Made by a program: the position numbers and the translations under genes. From positions 1 to 40,627 of the forward strand of contig JANQRB010000055.1 of the NCBI GenBank assembly GCA_028284775.1: a stretch of DNA of 40,627 bases. Direction: 5' to 3'. The notes under the pieces were generated by a model that saw only the letters and a list, made by a program, of their open reading frames with translations, had not been told where the DNA came from and searched no databases. Below, one piece after another: positions 8,153-17,011 of the stretch. This stretch comes from Candidatus Kapaibacterium sp. (GTDB lineage: Bacteria; Bacteroidota; Ignavibacteria; Kapaibacteriales; UBA7675). Numbering within the stretch: position 1 is the stretch's first letter; every line of letters begins with the position of its first letter.

Positions 8153-9649
8153 ATGATAATCAGCAGACGTTCCTCCGGTATCCTTCTGCATGTGACATCG
8201 CTGCCGGGACGCTTTGGCATTGGCGATCTCGGGCCTGCCGCCCTGCAGTTCCTGCAATTTCTGCAGGCAGCCGGTCAGCGTTACTGGCAGATATTGCCGC
8301 TCGGCCCGACGGGCTACGGTTACAGTCCCTATTCTGCCTACTCGGCTTTTGCTGCGAATCCCTACCTGATCAGTCCTGAATTGTTGGTAGAAGAAGGTGT
8401 GCTCGAAGCTGCGGATCTGTTGCCCGAGCCCCTTGGAGCGGAGGAGCTGGTTGATTACCCGGAAATGACGCGGTACAAAGACGGGCTGCTGCGGCGGGCC
8501 TGGCAGCGATTCGCTTCCGAAGCCTCCCGCGAAGAGCAAGGCCGCTTCGAACTGTTTGCCGAAGAAAATTCCTGGTGGTTGGAGGACTTTGCCTTGTTTA
8601 TGGCGCTGAAGGAGCGCCACAATGGGACGGCCTGGCAAAGCTGGGAGCCGGGCCTGGCGCGGCGCGAGCCAGGCGCTCTGCGTCGGTTTAAGCGCGAAAA
8701 TGTACAGACGGTAGCTTATCACAGCTATCTGCAATTTGTGCTGGAGCAACAATGGCAACGGCTACGGCGGGCGGCCGCCGCATGCAACGTGGCCATCATC
8801 GGCGACATTCCCGTCTTCGTGGCCTACGATTCCGCCGACGTCTGGGCCCATCCGGAGCTGTTCCAACTAGACGAGCAGCGCGTGCCGCGGGTGGTGGCGG
8901 GTGTGCCGCCGGATTACTTCTCCAAGACGGGGCAGCGCTGGGGCAACCCTCACTACGACTGGGAGCGGATGCGGGACGATGATTTCGCCTGGTGGCACCG
9001 GCGCTTCGATTACCTTCTGCGCTTCTTCGATCTGCTCCGCATCGATCACTTTCGCGGCTTTGAAGCCTACTGGGCAATTCAGGCCGCCGCCTCAACGGCC
9101 GTCGACGGACGCTGGGTCAAAGCTCCCGGCGCGGAGTTGTTTCAAAGCCTGCAGAATCGAATCGGCGCCTTGCCCCTTATCGCGGAGGATCTCGGCATTA
9201 TTACCGACGAAGTTAGGGCCTTGCGCCGGCGCTTCGGCTTCCCGGGAATGAAAGTATTGCAGTTTGGCCTGGAAAGCCGCGATCCGGGCAACGAATTTCT
9301 GCCCCACAATTATGAACGCAATTGCGTGGCGTATACCGGCACCCACGACAACGACACGACGCTGGGCTGGCTGCGCAAGGCTGAGCCGTCAGTAAAAGAC
9401 TTTGTTCGCCGCTATACACAGCGGCGCAGCGCGCGCGATCATCTACGTGCTATGCTGCGGATGACACTTGCATCGCCGGCTGTCCTGAGTCTTTTCCCGG
9501 CGCAGGACATTCTCGAGCTCGACTCCCGGCATCGGATGAATTTTCCGGGAAAGACCGGAGGCAACTGGCGCTTCCGCGTCAAGCCGGGAGCTCTTGACAC
9601 GACTACCGCAGGACGTCTGCAAGAGTTGACCCGACTTTACAACCGCTAG
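8153..9649 (+). CDS. malQ: 4-alpha-glucanotransferase (amylomaltase, GH77)
   Basis: This 498-residue GH77 enzyme transfers alpha-1,4-glucan chains between maltodextrins in glycogen or maltose metabolism. The catalytic residues are visible: nucleophile D298 (LLRIDHFRGFEAYW), acid/base E345 (IAEDLGII) and transition-state stabiliser D399 (GTHDND). The N-terminal SSGILLHVTSLPG and SPYSAYSAFAANP motifs are typical. Length matches the short bacterial amylomaltases with no added starch-binding domain. I chose the ATG at 8153 because homologous sequence begins immediately after it. A further upstream start at 8087 would add 22 residues. No other glycogen or maltose gene is nearby. The codon mix is GC-rich like its neighbours. 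Confidence 0.95.
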   Translation: MIISRRSSGILLHVTSLPGRFGIGDLGPAALQFLQFLQAAGQRYWQILPLGPTGYGYSPYSAYSAFAANPYLISPELLVEEGVLEAADLLPEPLGAEELVDYPEMTRYKDGLLRRAWQRFASEASREEQGRFELFAEENSWWLEDFALFMALKERHNGTAWQSWEPGLARREPGALRRFKRENVQTVAYHSYLQFVLEQQWQRLRRAAAACNVAIIGDIPVFVAYDSADVWAHPELFQLDEQRVPRVVAGVPPDYFSKTGQRWGNPHYDWERMRDDDFAWWHRRFDYLLRFFDLLRIDHFRGFEAYWAIQAAASTAVDGRWVKAPGAELFQSLQNRIGALPLIAEDLGIITDEVRALRRRFGFPGMKVLQFGLESRDPGNEFLPHNYERNCVAYTGTHDNDTTLGWLRKAEPSVKDFVRRYTQRRSARDHLRAMLRMTLASPAVLSLFPAQDILELDSRHRMNFPGKTGGNWRFRVKPGALDTTTAGRLQELTRLYNR

Positions 9650-9732
9650 ATCAGGCGCGCTGCGTGGGATATTCGCCGGTACTGTCGTAATTTGGCGTTT
9701 TCCTCTCTGCTGTTCACAAAATTGGCTGGCTT

Positions 9733-11409
9733 ATGTTCTGCAAAGCATTGACTCTGAGCGCGCGGATTCTGCTGTCTTGTATGATCGCCCTGCTGCTGCT
9801 AAGCGGCTCGATCACTACACCGGAGGCACAGGCGCAGAGCCACCGGGACACCCTGAGATATTTCAGCCTGGCCTCGCCTTATCACACAATCTATACGCAC
9901 TTGCGCTATCTGCAGAAAGATATCTGGAATCCCAGCGTTGCAGCGCGTACGCTCGCTGTCGATGATCCCTTCAGCGCCGAAGCACAGGAGCTCGCCATCC
10001 ATTTGAAGGAAGTGCTGGACGGCAATCTTCTGTACGTGGATTTGGATGCCTTGCCGACCGACCCTCACTATGTGGATACGCTGACCGATCTTCAACAGTA
10101 TGTACCTTTTCCGGACTGGCCCAATATATACGTGGAGCGGATCGATGGGCGCTGGCTGTATTCAAGAACAACAGTCAAAGCCACGCCGATACTCTGGAAC
10201 AAGCTGTATGTATGGGGCGTCGACAAATTCATTCAGACTTTTGACAGCTTCACCAGTGACACAATATTGGGATTGCGCCTCGGCCAGTGGGTTGTACTGT
10301 TGCTCTTACTGGCCTTTACAATACTGCTCCACAAAATTCTGACCTGGATTTCCAGCAACGTTATTCTGCGGATCCTGGAAAAGTATTGGCAGGGTACGAT
10401 AGCAGGACAGATCATCCGCGATGCCGCAAGGCCGGTCAGTATTCTGGTGCTGAATCTGGTGGTGATTGCAATCCTGCCGGAGCTTCGCCTGCCGGTCTTG
10501 CTTACTAAATACGTCAGTATGGCCTTGCAGATCGTGGCCTCGGTGTTTGCGATCGTCATATTCTATCGATTGGTTGACCTGGTCAGCGCGATGTTCGAAC
10601 GGCTGGCCGAGCGCACCGAAAGCACGCTCGACGATCATCTGGTGCCGCTGGTGCGCAAAGTGCTGAAAGTCATCGTCTTGCTGGGCGGCATCGCTTTCAT
10701 CCTGCAGAACTATTGGGGGGTAGATATTACAGCCCTGCTGGCCGGCATTTCGATCGGCGGCCTTGCCTTTGCCCTCGCGGCGCAGGACACCGTTAAAAAC
10801 CTATTTGGCTCAGTCATGATTTTTATTGACAAACCATTTCAAGTTGGCGACTGGGTCGTGTTTAAGGGCGGCGAAGGTACAGTGGAAGAAGTTGGGGTCC
10901 GATCGACGCGGGTGCGTACCTTCTACAACTCGATCATTTACGTTCCCAATGCCACGCTGGCCGACTCGACGCTGGACAACATGGGTGTGCGGCAGTATCG
11001 TCGCTATAGTACGCGGATATCGGTGACTTACGATACGCCGCCGGAGCTTATTGATGGTTTTGTGAAGGGCTTGCGGGAAATTATAAATTTTCATCCACGC
11101 ACCCGCAAGGATTATTATCAAATTTTCCTTAATGACATGAGCGCTTCTTCGCTCGAAATTTTGTTTTATGTTTTCTTTGAAGTGCCGGACTGGACAGAGG
11201 AATTGCGCGCTCGCCACGAAGTGCTGCTGGCAATCCTTAAGCTTGCGGATAAACTCGGCGTACGCTTTGCCTTCCCGACCGAAACAATTCACGTCGAGTC
11301 ATTTCCCGAGAAACGGAGTTTAACGCCCGAGTCGGATCTCGATCAGGATGTTAATGCCAAGATTGCCAGCGTAGTGCAGCAGTGGAAAAAAGAGGAATCC
11401 GACCGGTAA
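9733..11409 (+). CDS. MscS-family mechanosensitive ion channel with periplasmic N-terminal region
   Basis: This 558-residue membrane protein begins with a signal peptide (about 1-34, ending near EAQAQS) and a roughly 140-residue periplasmic region. Several membrane segments follow from about residue 180 (VVLLLLLAFTILLHKIL). The MscS core at about 333-400 contains the pore-lining TM3 (LLAGISIGGLAFALAAQDTV, then LFGSVMIFID). The beta domain follows (PFQVGDWVVFKGGEGTVEEVG, then NSIIYVPNATLA), and a C-terminal alpha/beta domain extends to about 540. Such channels open on membrane tension and relieve osmotic downshock. It is larger than E. coli MscS (286 residues), resembling YnaI/YbdG-like or plant-like members with added segments. 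The gene stands alone on the plus strand. Confidence 0.93.
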   Translation: MFCKALTLSARILLSCMIALLLLSGSITTPEAQAQSHRDTLRYFSLASPYHTIYTHLRYLQKDIWNPSVAARTLAVDDPFSAEAQELAIHLKEVLDGNLLYVDLDALPTDPHYVDTLTDLQQYVPFPDWPNIYVERIDGRWLYSRTTVKATPILWNKLYVWGVDKFIQTFDSFTSDTILGLRLGQWVVLLLLLAFTILLHKILTWISSNVILRILEKYWQGTIAGQIIRDAARPVSILVLNLVVIAILPELRLPVLLTKYVSMALQIVASVFAIVIFYRLVDLVSAMFERLAERTESTLDDHLVPLVRKVLKVIVLLGGIAFILQNYWGVDITALLAGISIGGLAFALAAQDTVKNLFGSVMIFIDKPFQVGDWVVFKGGEGTVEEVGVRSTRVRTFYNSIIYVPNATLADSTLDNMGVRQYRRYSTRISVTYDTPPELIDGFVKGLREIINFHPRTRKDYYQIFLNDMSASSLEILFYVFFEVPDWTEELRARHEVLLAILKLADKLGVRFAFPTETIHVESFPEKRSLTPESDLDQDVNAKIASVVQQWKKEESDR

Positions 11410-11704
11410 ACTGATGGTCCATTTAGGGTCGGGAAGGCTTGGTATTCCCATGCATATTTTGAATCCAAGCTGGTTGAACACAGGGCGGCTGCCTGGCATT
11501 CCTATGCTCTCCGAAAGTCTATCATTGCGGTATCGGCCGCAATCACTCGGCAATACTTTCGATTGTCCGGTGGTTCAACCCGTCATTGACAAGTAGCTTT
11601 AGATTTCAGTCCGGTAGAATGCTGTCTAACACTTTCGGGGATGTCCGTACGACGAATTCCGCCAAGATACTCAAAGCCGGCTCAGATTGGGTAGCATTGC
11701 AATT

Positions 11705-12184
11705 TCACTTCCTGTAATATCTGAAATCACAATAATCGGCTCCCTCCATTATCGTTTGGCTTCTTTCCAGGCTGATCGCCGGATTGAATCCAGCATTAAA
11801 TGAAAAGTCTCTGTCACAAGACAAGCACTTCCCAAATTTCTCCATGCCGTTTTGCTGATACATTTCCGCATAGCGACACTTGACAACGTTAAACTGAAAT
11901 TCATCATCACTCTCGATCAGCACATCAATTTTCATTGCCTCGTCTTCACACCAGACTTCCCTTACAACTCTGGCCAGGTCAGTCATACTGTTGCCATGTA
12001 ACTTCGCAGCTAAAGCCTGACCGGCTTCCCGAGCGTCTTTCGCAATTCTTTTCGATAAGATCTGAAGCGCTCGCTCGCTCCCCAATTCTTCAATTAAGCC
12101 CATGATAATTGCAGTTGCAATGGGAGCCTGAATCTCTCTGCGCTTCAAATGGCTGATTCCGTGACCATCCGGTTTTTCATTCAT
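11705..12184 (-). CDS. L-2-amino-thiazoline-4-carboxylic acid hydrolase-like protein
   Basis: This 159-residue protein resembles the ATC-hydrolase family (PF14196-type). The distinctive C-terminal block is visible: CRYAEMYQQNG, then CLSCDRDFSFNAGFNP, then a QTIMEGADYCDFRY ending. Family founders hydrolyse L-2-amino-thiazoline-4-carboxylate to S- or N-carbamoyl-cysteine in a cysteine pathway, but most members are not tested. The longer frame runs to 12358. I prefer the ATG at 12184 because the upstream 58 residues are not family-like. Four cysteines in the last 60 residues may matter for structure or metal binding. It is transcribed in the same direction as the VWA-cargo gene upstream. No carbamoyl-cysteine hydrolase is recognisable nearby. 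Confidence 0.78.
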   Translation of the reverse strand: MNEKPDGHGISHLKRREIQAPIATAIIMGLIEELGSERALQILSKRIAKDAREAGQALAAKLHGNSMTDLARVVREVWCEDEAMKIDVLIESDDEFQFNVVKCRYAEMYQQNGMEKFGKCLSCDRDFSFNAGFNPAISLERSQTIMEGADYCDFRYYRK

Positions 12185-12401
12185 AACAGAACAAAGGTAT
12201 GTTGAGTTGTGTAGCGCTTGCTTCGCGTCCACAAAAGTGACTCGTCCACTACAATGTATTGTCTGTTCGGCAGACAGCCAATAGTTTGAAGATTTTAGGT
12301 GTATCGAGCGTCCGGTATAAAATCCACCGACTGACAGATTACTCTCGGCGCCCGACATAGAATGACGGACGCCGTCGCAATCGCCTGAGCTGCAGGTGAG
12401 C

Positions 12402-14723
12402 CTACTCTTCGGCTGCTTTCAGAAAGTACCCGGTCTGTAGTGCGTGCCTGCTGCCAATATGATAAAGGTAGACACCGGCCGGTAAAGAGCCGACGTTGAT
12501 TGCCACCTGCTGAAGACCGGCTTCACGCCATTCGATCGGCAGTATCATACGCTGGCGTCCCGTCGCATCGAATATTGAAATCTTGACATTGGCGGCCTGT
12601 TCAAGGCTGAATGTTAAAACCGCGCTGTTGACAACGGGATGGGGACGCAATTCCGCGCCGAACTGCCGTCTACTGCTAATCGGAACATCAGAAGGCTGGA
12701 GGCCGCTAGCAATGATCTGCACAGGATCGATACCACAGGGTGTCAGGTCCAGCGAGAGTCTTGCCTCGACATCTTCCGTTGAACTCTCCAGCGGCCGGTA
12801 ATGAATGGTGAAGACCAGCTCGTCATTTGCCGCAATGGTCTGATCGATGATACTCGTCAGCGGCAGAGCCGTCTCGTTGAGCGTAACGGCTTCATCAATC
12901 GAAAACCAGCCGCTTTCGTTAAGATCCACAACTGCCTGCTGAATCCTGATCGGGATGTTCTCGCTGACGAATGTCCAATTCTGCTGCGCTTCTTCGCCGG
13001 CTTTAAGCGCATCGAAGATGATGGGATCGGCCTGATAACGGAAAGCCGGTCTGCCGCCTTGTAAAGTGAGCGCGGGGAATGATCCGTTTTCCGTTTCCAG
13101 CAAAAAGCGTGCTTCACGAAACGCATCGGCAGAACTGCTCTCCGTGAATGAAAAGTTAAACTTCAGCCTGTCGTCTTTGTTTAATTGCAGGCCGACAAGT
13201 GCCTCGGGTTCCTGCGGCGCGGCATCATTGAGGCTGAAACTCTGCAATTGAAATTCACTTCGTTCGGCGGGTTCGATCCGGTAGGAATCGATCTTGATCG
13301 GCCCGTCCCCTACCAGCAGCTCGCCCGCTTCCTCTACTGTCTGGTTCAGGTCCGGCTTGCCGAACCAGAGTGGGTCAGCGGCATAGAAGGACTCGGGAAG
13401 TCCGCCGGTGAGAACGATCGGTGTTGGACTGTCGCAGGGCCGTGTGTCCATGAAAAGTTCCGCCCTGCGAAAAGCGCTCTCGCCTTCCTGCCGAAACTCT
13501 ACTTTCAAAGCAATGTCGGCGCCCGGTGCCATCGGCAGGCCGAGAAAATCATCGACCGGTATGTCGTTGCCGTTGCGCACAAAACTGACGACGCGAAAGT
13601 AAGGCGAATCACTGGGCACAAGGCGCAGGCGGTCGATCCGATAACTGGCGTTAACGACTTCAAGGGGGATTAGACGCGTGACCGTCTCGCCCGGCTCGAT
13701 GTCGGGAAAGGCAAGCCGGTTGCTTTCGGGGCGCAGCTCCGCCAGTGCCGCTTCGGGGGCGGTGTATTGTCCGCTGACCGTTTTGTTAAACGGTGTATAT
13801 GCCAGCTCGACATTCCGGCTGATTTCATCAAGTCCGCAGAGTGCGCTCGAACGCCAGGTGAGGCGGCAGGGTTGTAATCCCTGCGCCTGATGAGCGATGC
13901 GCAACAATACACGGTCCAGGTCCGCTTTACTGGAAATATTATCAAAAACCTCGCCTCTGCTTTGCGACGCCACATTGCGCAGATCTTCGGTGATTGTCGT
14001 TACTATGCCGACTACAAATATTTGGGTGTCGTTTTCTTTCGCCTTTGCAATCACTTCGTCGGGAAGAAAACAAGGTTCCGCCCCTAAGGCGAAACATGGG
14101 CCGTCGGTGATAAACACAATAACATTGCGGTGGTTGGATGTCTGAGTCTGTTCGTTCAGCAAAGTCAAAGCACCGGTCGGGCTGCCCAGAAAGGCGTCAC
14201 TATAGTTGGCACCGACAGCACCTGACGATTGTAATCCATTGATGGCCGCATTGAGGCGTTCCGGATCACTGGTGAAATTCTCTACCATATGGGCTTCCAT
14301 ATCGAATGCCGTCACCGCGAGGCGTGGCCTGGGGTTGCCTTTGAAGTCGAAGGCATCCACGAAACCGAGAACACCGGCCTTGAGCAGCTCGATACGAGGC
14401 TGGTTGCTTTCATCATAAGGCTGCTGCATCGATACACTCCGGTCGTTGACGATCACGAGATTGATCTGGGCGTCGTCTGCGCCCTGGGGACATTCGAGCT
14501 CGGGCGTCGCCAGCGCCGCGCCGTTCTCGCTGATACCGAAGTCCGCCGCCGTCAGGGTGGCGGGCAGCCGGCCGTCAGCGTCGCTGAGCAATACGCTTGC
14601 CGTGATAACGGGATAGGCGCTGTCGTCCAGGCTGAGCAGCTCGAACCGTTCTTGCGCCCGAGCGTCCGACATAATCAGCAGCAGAACCAGAGAGCAATTG
14701 AGGATAGTACTTCGTATAGACAT
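12402..14723 (-). CDS. exported VWA-domain protein with T9SS sorting domain
   Basis: This 773-residue protein starts with a signal peptide (about 1-24, LNCSLVLLLIMSDARAQ). A roughly 60-residue segment (TLTAADFGISENGA) precedes a von Willebrand A domain at about 88-290. The metal-ion site motif D-R-S-V-S is at 94-98, with later VVGIVTTI and VIVFITDG strands. Several beta-rich repeats resembling choice-of-anchor-D units follow, with recurring FRQEGES- and FSFTESS-type strands before DAFREARFLLET. The last 80 residues form a T9SS sorting domain (LRPHPVVNSA, then VKISIFDATGR, then LPAGVYLYHI). The protein is likely surface-exposed and may mediate adhesion. I chose ATG 14723 over 14822 because it puts the signal peptide at the N-terminus. 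Confidence 0.88.
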   Translation of the reverse strand: MSIRSTILNCSLVLLLIMSDARAQERFELLSLDDSAYPVITASVLLSDADGRLPATLTAADFGISENGAALATPELECPQGADDAQINLVIVNDRSVSMQQPYDESNQPRIELLKAGVLGFVDAFDFKGNPRPRLAVTAFDMEAHMVENFTSDPERLNAAINGLQSSGAVGANYSDAFLGSPTGALTLLNEQTQTSNHRNVIVFITDGPCFALGAEPCFLPDEVIAKAKENDTQIFVVGIVTTITEDLRNVASQSRGEVFDNISSKADLDRVLLRIAHQAQGLQPCRLTWRSSALCGLDEISRNVELAYTPFNKTVSGQYTAPEAALAELRPESNRLAFPDIEPGETVTRLIPLEVVNASYRIDRLRLVPSDSPYFRVVSFVRNGNDIPVDDFLGLPMAPGADIALKVEFRQEGESAFRRAELFMDTRPCDSPTPIVLTGGLPESFYAADPLWFGKPDLNQTVEEAGELLVGDGPIKIDSYRIEPAERSEFQLQSFSLNDAAPQEPEALVGLQLNKDDRLKFNFSFTESSSADAFREARFLLETENGSFPALTLQGGRPAFRYQADPIIFDALKAGEEAQQNWTFVSENIPIRIQQAVVDLNESGWFSIDEAVTLNETALPLTSIIDQTIAANDELVFTIHYRPLESSTEDVEARLSLDLTPCGIDPVQIIASGLQPSDVPISSRRQFGAELRPHPVVNSAVLTFSLEQAANVKISIFDATGRQRMILPIEWREAGLQQVAINVGSLPAGVYLYHIGSRHALQTGYFLKAAEE

Positions 14724-14944
14724 CGATACACCTTCTACATAGATTTTTGCGTAATAGCCAGACAGCAGCCGGAGAGCTGTATAGCACTGAATAACGGAGT
14801 GTGTTGAAGCGACTTCCTCCACGGATCGGATTCTCTGGTGGCAATTAGTAATCCGAAGCGTTCAGCTCCAGGCGAGCTGGGGCAAATATGGCAAAATTTC
14901 TACAAAGATGCCGAATATCCTGCTGCCCTGCGACAAAACAAGGG

Positions 14945-16171
14945 CTAGTCGGCACTTCGTACCAGCAGACCGCTGTGCTGGCGCTTGCCGATTTGTAAGC
15001 GGTAAACATAACTGCCGGCCGGCAGATGCGAAAGCGGCAGACTTAAATGTTGCGGACCGGCCTGGGCTGCCTTTTCGGTCAGTGAGAAGACCGTTTGCCC
15101 GAGTCTGCTGTACAAGGTCAGTCGAATGCGATTCGCAACAGGAAGATAGAATCTAAAGCTACAAGCTTCATTGGCGGGCTGCGGCGCGATTGCAAGATCG
15201 ATTTGGCGGTCGCCGGGAGTTTCAACATCGCTAGTAAGGAGATCTGTCATCCAGATCCCCGCGCCGTGGGTGGCGAGGAATATCTTCTGGTCAATAATGG
15301 CTGCGCCGTTCCGCAGCACCGCCGGCAGGTTGCCTTCGATGTCCTGCCATTCGTATCCGCTGTTGCGGGAGAGGTGGAGATGATCAGCCTGGACCAGGAT
15401 GAAGGCGGCATCAGAGTGAATGAAATCGATCGAAGCGTCTCCATTGTCGACGCCTGTCACTTCCGCATAGTCCGAACCAAAATCTTCGGAGCGGTAGAGG
15501 CGGTCGCTGCCGGCAAAAAGCATATTGTTGGCACTGCCCATCAGAGCCGTAATGTTGTCGTCCGGCAGATCCGTTGTCGCATGCTGCCAGTTGCGTCCGT
15601 CGTCATCGGACTTGAACAGCCCCTGGTCGCTGCCGGCAAAATAAGTATGGCCTACAAAACCGGCCAGTGACGCGAATGCGCTGATATAGAGAATGCCGTC
15701 CTCTGGAATACCGGATTCGATTCGCTGCCACTGCACAATGTCGCCGAAACTGCGGTAAATCGCACCGCTCTCGGCTACCGCAAATATCTGAGTGCCTTCA
15801 GCGGCAAGCAGGCTAAAGCGCTTGCTTGCCAGGCCATCACTCGCGCGCTGCCAGGTCAGCCCCTGATCGGAAGACGAGAAAATTCCCTCTTCAAGCACCG
15901 ATGCGAAGAAGAGCTCTTGAACATTGATGAGTGAATTGGTGAAGATACTGCCTTCAGGCAAGCCATTAGCGACTTTGATCCACGTTGTGCCCTGGTCAGT
16001 GCTGCGCCACAGGTCATGGGGGCTGCCGGCCAGGAGGATGTCGCCATCGCTTACAATACTCTCAGCAAAGACGGAAGGAAAATCGGTCGACAGCCATTGT
16101 GTTTGTCCAAAACCGGTGAATGGAAGAATTCCAAGGCCGCCAAGGCAAAGAAATAGGGGAATGAGTTTCAT
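14945..16171 (-). CDS. exported Asp-box (BNR/sortilin-like) beta-propeller with T9SS sorting domain
   Basis: This 408-residue protein has a signal peptide (about 1-22, LIPLFLCLGGLGILPFTGFG). A repeat region at about 25-310 carries five Asp-box-like motifs of the form S-x-D-x-G-x-x-W, such as STDQGTTW, SSDQGLTW, SDDDGRNW, SEDFGSDY and SRNSGYEW. This indicates a BNR/VPS10-type beta-propeller. The C-terminal 80 residues are a T9SS sorting domain (IAPQPANEAC, then RLTLYSRLGQT, then LPAGSYVYRL). Such proteins are surface or extracellular binding proteins; a sialidase activity is not implied, as no catalytic set is recognisable. I chose ATG 16171 over 16312 because the signal peptide begins there. 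Confidence 0.87.
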   Translation of the reverse strand: MKLIPLFLCLGGLGILPFTGFGQTQWLSTDFPSVFAESIVSDGDILLAGSPHDLWRSTDQGTTWIKVANGLPEGSIFTNSLINVQELFFASVLEEGIFSSSDQGLTWQRASDGLASKRFSLLAAEGTQIFAVAESGAIYRSFGDIVQWQRIESGIPEDGILYISAFASLAGFVGHTYFAGSDQGLFKSDDDGRNWQHATTDLPDDNITALMGSANNMLFAGSDRLYRSEDFGSDYAEVTGVDNGDASIDFIHSDAAFILVQADHLHLSRNSGYEWQDIEGNLPAVLRNGAAIIDQKIFLATHGAGIWMTDLLTSDVETPGDRQIDLAIAPQPANEACSFRFYLPVANRIRLTLYSRLGQTVFSLTEKAAQAGPQHLSLPLSHLPAGSYVYRLQIGKRQHSGLLVRSAD

Positions 16172-16464
16172 AGTACCGCGTGATTTGAAAAGAAAGGTCT
16201 TAGCATACTGCGCGTCGGGCAGAACGGTTCGGAACCATCCGCTGCCGTCTTCGCATACATGGTCGTGTGGGAAATAACCCGTCGTTATCAAAAGCGTGAC
16301 GTGAACAGGCAAAAAGAATCGCTTCTAAGGTTTGCCGATCCAATGCGGCAGCCTGTCAACGATGTATCGATCAGCAGTACATGGTGGGAAGAGAAAAGGC
16401 GCTGCCGTCGCGTTTATGATAGCGCTGTGCAGACCTCCTGATACCGGAAGTTTAGCTGCGAGAT

Positions 16465-16737
16465 TCACTTTTTGACGCGGCCGAGGCCTTTGTGAATGTC
16501 AAATTTCGCCTTGTAACCCACCAGATTCAAATCCTTGTCGCGGAGGGTGCCGCCGGAGGGCAGCAGGTAGAAGACATCGGTTTGTCCGGTGTTTTCCTTG
16601 GCGATGATCCCATTATCATCAACATAGAAGCGAAGAACTTTGTAGCCGAGTTTGTCTTCGGCTGTCGCCAATTGAAGCCGAATGTTCTCATCGCTGTAGA
16701 TGAAGCGATCATCATGGGGATGCTGAGGATTGTGCAT
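16465..16737 (-). CDS. small hypothetical protein, 90 residues
   Basis: This 90-residue frame is soluble and highly charged, with a beta-rich middle ([15 protein letters not shown]) and a basic end (KGLGRVKK). The composition looks like a real protein rather than a shadow. It sits alone between the BNR cargo gene and the secA leader. A CATATTTG box on the minus strand at 16818-16811 could serve it. I do not recognise a family and offer no function. Confidence 0.55.
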   Translation of the reverse strand: MHNPQHPHDDRFIYSDENIRLQLATAEDKLGYKVLRFYVDDNGIIAKENTGQTDVFYLLPSGGTLRDKDLNLVGYKAKFDIHKGLGRVKK

Positions 16738-16810
16738 TGCGCTTTGCTACCTGAAGAGTTTGGGAGCAGCCTGTTTGTTGAAAGTCCGAAATCTGTCGTC
16801 TGGAATTTGG

Positions 16811-16828
16811 CAAATATGCGTAGTTTTG
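16811..16828. promoter_or_regulatory. back-to-back -7-like boxes between the 90-residue gene and secA
   Basis: On the plus strand, TAGTTTTG (16821-16828) matches TAnnTTTG and would serve secA with a leader of about 180 nt. On the minus strand, CATATTTG (16818-16811) has one mismatch and points at the 90-residue gene. No -33 elements are clear, so this is weak. Confidence 0.25.
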
Positions 16829-17011
16829 GCCTCTGTCGGCCTCTCGATCCGAAACGCAGCGTGCACGGAAAAATGTCCGGCAAGATATCAGCCCGAAACG
16901 AGACAAACGACAATTTATTTGGCGAACATTAGTCTACAGTGGCACTTTAGGTGGACCTGTGACTGCCTTCCAAAGAATCGCAAACAAGACACAATAACCT
17001 TTACGATTGTC

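Noticed and set aside
8018..8758. Minus-strand 246-residue frame antisense to malQ
   Set aside because: The plus-strand frame is an unambiguous GH77 enzyme with catalytic residues.
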